Shown: piece by piece, positions 55,597 to 55,789 of the stretch
How the letters are laid out: every line of letters starts with the position of its first letter
Numbering within the stretch: position 1 is the first letter of the stretch
Origin: Planctomycetota bacterium
GTDB lineage: Bacteria; Planctomycetota; Phycisphaerae; Phycisphaerales; UBA1924
Reading direction: 5' to 3'
Assembly (NCBI GenBank): GCA_018968885.1
Contig: JAGWZK010000022.1
Coordinates: forward strand, 1-55,789
DNA: 55,789 nucleotides
The notes under the pieces: generated by a model
What the model saw: only the letters and a program-made list of their open reading frames with translations
The model's database searches: none
Told to the model about the DNA's origin: nothing
Position numbers and translations under genes: made by a program

Positions 55597-55789
55597 TTCG
55601 AGGAAGCGTTGAGATCGAGATTGGTGTGGGGCGGAAGGAGCGGCTGGTGCTGCTGCCGCAATTGGCGGCGTGGTTGCCTGCGCGGCGGATGGTGCTGGCG
55701 GCGGACCTGCATCTGGGGAAGGCTGAGACGATGCAGGGGGATGGACTGCACATGCCGCGGAATGTGTTAAAGGGATTGATGGATGAGAC
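55593..55789 (+). CDS. pdeM: Ligase-associated endonuclease PdeM, 3'-truncated by the window
   Basis: The first 65 residues of a metallophosphoesterase. They begin MIRGSVEIEIG from GTG 55593 and contain LVLLPQLAAWLPARRMVLAA followed directly by DLHLGKAET, the DxH metal motif, and then GLHMPRN. This matches the PdeM family that pairs with an Lhr-type helicase, an exonuclease and an ATP-dependent ligase in bacterial DNA end repair. The remaining motifs lie outside the window. Confidence 0.82.
   Translation, partial: MIRGSVEIEIGVGRKERLVLLPQLAAWLPARRMVLAADLHLGKAETMQGDGLHMPRNVLKGLMDE

Overview
The window is a GC-rich, gene-dense bacterial chromosome segment of about 56 kb. Its gene content points to a planctomycete, most likely class Phycisphaerae. 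This placement is inferred from hallmark families and not from a marker phylogeny. The hallmarks are a ThuA-DUF1080 protein, an H-X9-DG-type prepilin-like protein, a membrane protein ending in a CxxC...CPxCG zinc ribbon, a secreted protein ending in two dockerin/EF-hand-like 'DFFDYLDFVA' repeats, a DUF2339 membrane protein and a LysW-type amino-group carrier system. Both window edges cut genes: proC on the left and pdeM on the right.

Layout. 0-11 kb holds the end of proC, a META-domain lipoprotein, and a group for secreted-protein and amino-sugar handling: an M60-like gluzincin, a ThuA-DUF1080 protein, a Tat-exported protein, an esterase, a NagB/PIG-L fusion and a Gfo/Idh oxidoreductase. 11-19.4 kb holds a DUF2726 protein, an aldo/keto reductase and the conserved nusA-infB-DUF503-rbfA translation operon, which ends in an HhH-GPD-like protein. 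A structured leader precedes nusA. 19.8-25.5 kb holds a lone fliM, dsbD and a DUF2339 protein. 25.8-30.6 kb holds tRNA-Gly(GCC), then a carrier-protein amino-acid pathway: LysW, LysX, LysY (ArgC-like), LysZ (ArgB-like) and LysK (ArgE-like), with argH nearby at 32.2-33.7 kb. A small island of three orphan genes, one of them a frameshifted duplicate, and an array of palindromes separates lysK from argH. 34-43 kb is mostly minus-strand cell-envelope and repair genes: a TPR lipoprotein, endonuclease IV, a GT9 glycosyltransferase, an amidase, asparagine synthetase, a membrane protein and UDP-glucose dehydrogenase. 43-47.5 kb holds a methyltransferase, a polyprenyl synthase, the dockerin-like protein and the prepilin-like protein. 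47.6-51.8 kb is a minus-strand run ribH-nusB-ftsY-panC-gcvT. The right end has tRNA-Pro(GGG), a GT2 glycosyltransferase and the start of a ligase-associated DNA-repair module (Lhr-like helicase plus PdeM).

Beyond the genes, three things stand out. First, a complete LysW/X/Y/Z/K set sits beside argH, which suggests carrier-protein arginine synthesis, and an intrinsic terminator lies just 38 nt before the lysW start codon. Second, a dispersed family of short perfect hairpins with variable stems is found between genes, often joined to a conserved GCCACCCAAGGCAG-like tail or to CCAAAT octamer arrays, and sometimes placed directly after a stop codon. Third, G/C strand bias flips abruptly near 3.46 kb and near 28.75 kb regardless of gene direction. 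All of this comes from reading the sequence; no database search was run.
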